Assembly: GCA_030686995.1 (NCBI GenBank)
Contig: CM060685.1
Location: 122,260,823 to 122,324,822, forward strand
Direction: 5' to 3'
Source of the DNA: Artemisia argyi
Lineage: Eukaryota; Streptophyta; Magnoliopsida; Asterales; Asteraceae
DNA length: 64,000 bases
Shown: one piece after another, positions 62,659-64,000 of the stretch
Numbering within the stretch: position 1 is the stretch's first letter
Layout: each line of letters starts with the position of its first letter
The notes under the pieces: model-generated
What the model saw: only the letters and a program-made list of their open reading frames with translations
What the model was told of the DNA's origin: nothing
The model's database searches: none
Position numbers and translations under genes: made by a program

Positions 62659-64000
62659 GTAGCGAGGCTCCCGAACAACCTCCCTTGGTGACCCCATCCC
62701 CATCGACTCCACCTAACCAACCTTTGAGAATCCTATTCCCATCCCGACTGAAAAACCAAAAAACTGAGAACGATAATAAAAGATTCTTGTCATATCTAAA
62801 AGACTCGGTGATCACCATACCTCTCCTTGATGCTTGCTATCACATGCCAAAGTATAACACATACTTTAAAAAATTACTCGCCAACCGAAAGAAACTCGAG
62901 GGTCTTGTGACTTTGGGGGAAGAATGTTCGGTGGTGACCCATCGAGGGCTACCAAGAAAGGTAGACGATCCAGGCATCTTCACTTTGCCCTGTTTCATAG
63001 TATCTCTATCAATAAAGAATGCTCTTTTCGATTTAGGGGCGAGTATCAACCTCATGCCTCACTCCATGTTCCTTAAACTAGGATACTCTGGATTAAAGCC
63101 TACCCGTATGAACATCCAACTAGCCGATAGATCAGTCAAATACCCCGTAGGGATATGCGAGAATGTGCTAGTCAAAGTTGGAAAATTTAAATTTCCGGTT
63201 GATATCGTAATCTTGGAGATAGAGGAGGATGACTTGGTGCCCATCATCTTAGGGAGACCATTTCTTGCTACCACTCGTACAGTCATTGATGTTCATGACG
63301 GCAAGTTAACCTTACGAGTAGGAACCGATAGTTTAACCTTCGACATTAAAGACACTATGAATCTCTCTCTCGAAGCAACTAACCGACTTTATTTCATCGG
63401 AGAAGTCGATGAACTCACGGATGTTATTGATAACTGTGTTGATGAACAGATCGAAGAAGGCTGGTTACGGGGTGAGAATTTTCCCCCCTTATTGGAGGAA
63501 GAAAAGACGGAGGGTGTTGGAGCAGTCTCTTTCTACCCTAGACAGGAGACCACTGAACAGCTCGAACTCCAAAAACCCGAAAACAAGCTTAAACCCTCTA
63601 TTATCGAACCTCCTAAGATAGATCTTAAAGAACTCCCTAACCACCTAGAGTATGCCTTCCTTCAGGGAGAGGATCAACTTCCGGTAATCATAAACTCTTC
63701 CCTCGAACATGAACAAAAAGGAAAGCTCTTTGAAGTCCTCAAGAAATATAAGGGAGTGCTTGCATGGAGTGTAGCCGACATTAAGGGGATTGACTCAACT
63801 TTTTGCACGCATAAGATTCTTATGGAAGAAAACTATAAACCTACCGTGCAACCCCAGAGGCGGGTGAATCCCAACATTAAGGAAGTAGTGAAGAAAGAAG
63901 TCATCAAACTTTTGGATGCAGGACTAATTTACCCAATCTCGGATAGCCCGTGGGTTAGTCCTGTACAGGTGGTACCAAAGAAAGGGGGAATGACTGTGGT
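62590..64000 (+). CDS. pol: Athila-type protease and start of reverse transcriptase
   Basis: The frame (shifted by one relative to gag) is open to the window edge. It contains the protease with the active-site loop FDLGASINLMP (Asp codon at 63030-63032), FKFPVDIVILEIEEDDLVPI and the LGRPFLATTRTVIDV strand at about 63248. A linker (PPKIDLKELPNHLEYAFLQG) follows, then the RT start (HEQKGKLFEVLKKYKGVLAW, VQPQRRVNPNIKEVVKKEVI, LIYPISDSPWVSPVQVVPKK). These are the standard order and motifs of plant Ty3/gypsy pol. The protease Asp is intact. The RT catalytic boxes lie beyond the edge. Confidence 0.88.

Larger units (their letters stand above)
62062..64000 (+). mobile_element. Athila-like gag-pol fragment running off the window
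   Basis: The sequence after the NE-B LTR opens within gag and continues through protease into RT at the right edge. Its left part was removed or displaced by NE-B. No LTR of its own is in the window. Confidence 0.85.

Overview
This is nuclear DNA of a flowering plant, most likely a eudicot. The evidence is one intron-rich plant protein kinase gene, AT-rich noncoding DNA, and dense plant-type transposons: Ty3/gypsy LTR elements of Tat/Retand-like, Tekay/Del-like and Athila-like type, plus Helitrons, hAT, MULE, MITEs and SINEs. The style of the retroelements suggests Asteraceae, but that is recall-level inference. No prokaryotic or organellar operon is present.

Layout. 1-16.4 kb is a gene-free graveyard of mainly DNA transposons: an LTR remnant (1-360), a Helitron with A^T target site (1389-2740), a MITE (2880-3042), a hAT element carrying a Helitron (4551-9274), another Helitron (9328-12212), an array of short palindromes (12762-13044), a decayed MULE transposase (13209-14412) and a minus-strand Helitron that holds a nested tandem repeat (14912-15934).

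17.0-22.3 kb is the only convincing host gene: a minus-strand GSK3/SHAGGY-like kinase whose 13 coding exons join in frame to 484 codons. Its first intron carries a TAA-flanked MITE, two SINE-like copies and a hAT MITE nested in one SINE.

23.2-47.0 kb is a 5'-truncated Tat/Retand-like retrotransposon (E1): a sense integrase followed by a spliced antisense gene and a 3' LTR. Two later elements split it, each with exact 5-bp target duplications: NE-A, a non-autonomous Athila-like element (25315-31973, ACAAG), and E3, a Tekay/Del-like element with about 2.98-kb LTRs (32229-43746, CACTT). E3 interrupts the antisense gene of E1 within a codon.

47.2-56.3 kb is a second Tat-like element (E2, AAAAT duplication). 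Its 703-codon gag/PR/RT frame has lost the key catalytic residues. It has no integrase and also carries an antisense gene. It is inserted beside a decayed GRF zinc-finger gene. 57.4-62.1 kb is NE-B, a relative of NE-A with the same leader, tail and LTR type but a different protein cassette and no 5' LTR. Its 3' LTR abuts an Athila-type gag-protease-RT fragment that runs off the right edge.

How it works together: apart from the kinase gene, the sequence looks like layers of elements that mostly cannot move alone. Some have nearly identical LTRs but dead or missing enzymes, which implies enzymes supplied in trans. The most unusual points are the cassette exchange between NE-A and NE-B, the repeated polypurine-tract-like motif and palindrome arrays in that family, the open but catalytically dead pol frame of E2, and the spliced antisense genes of E1 and E2.
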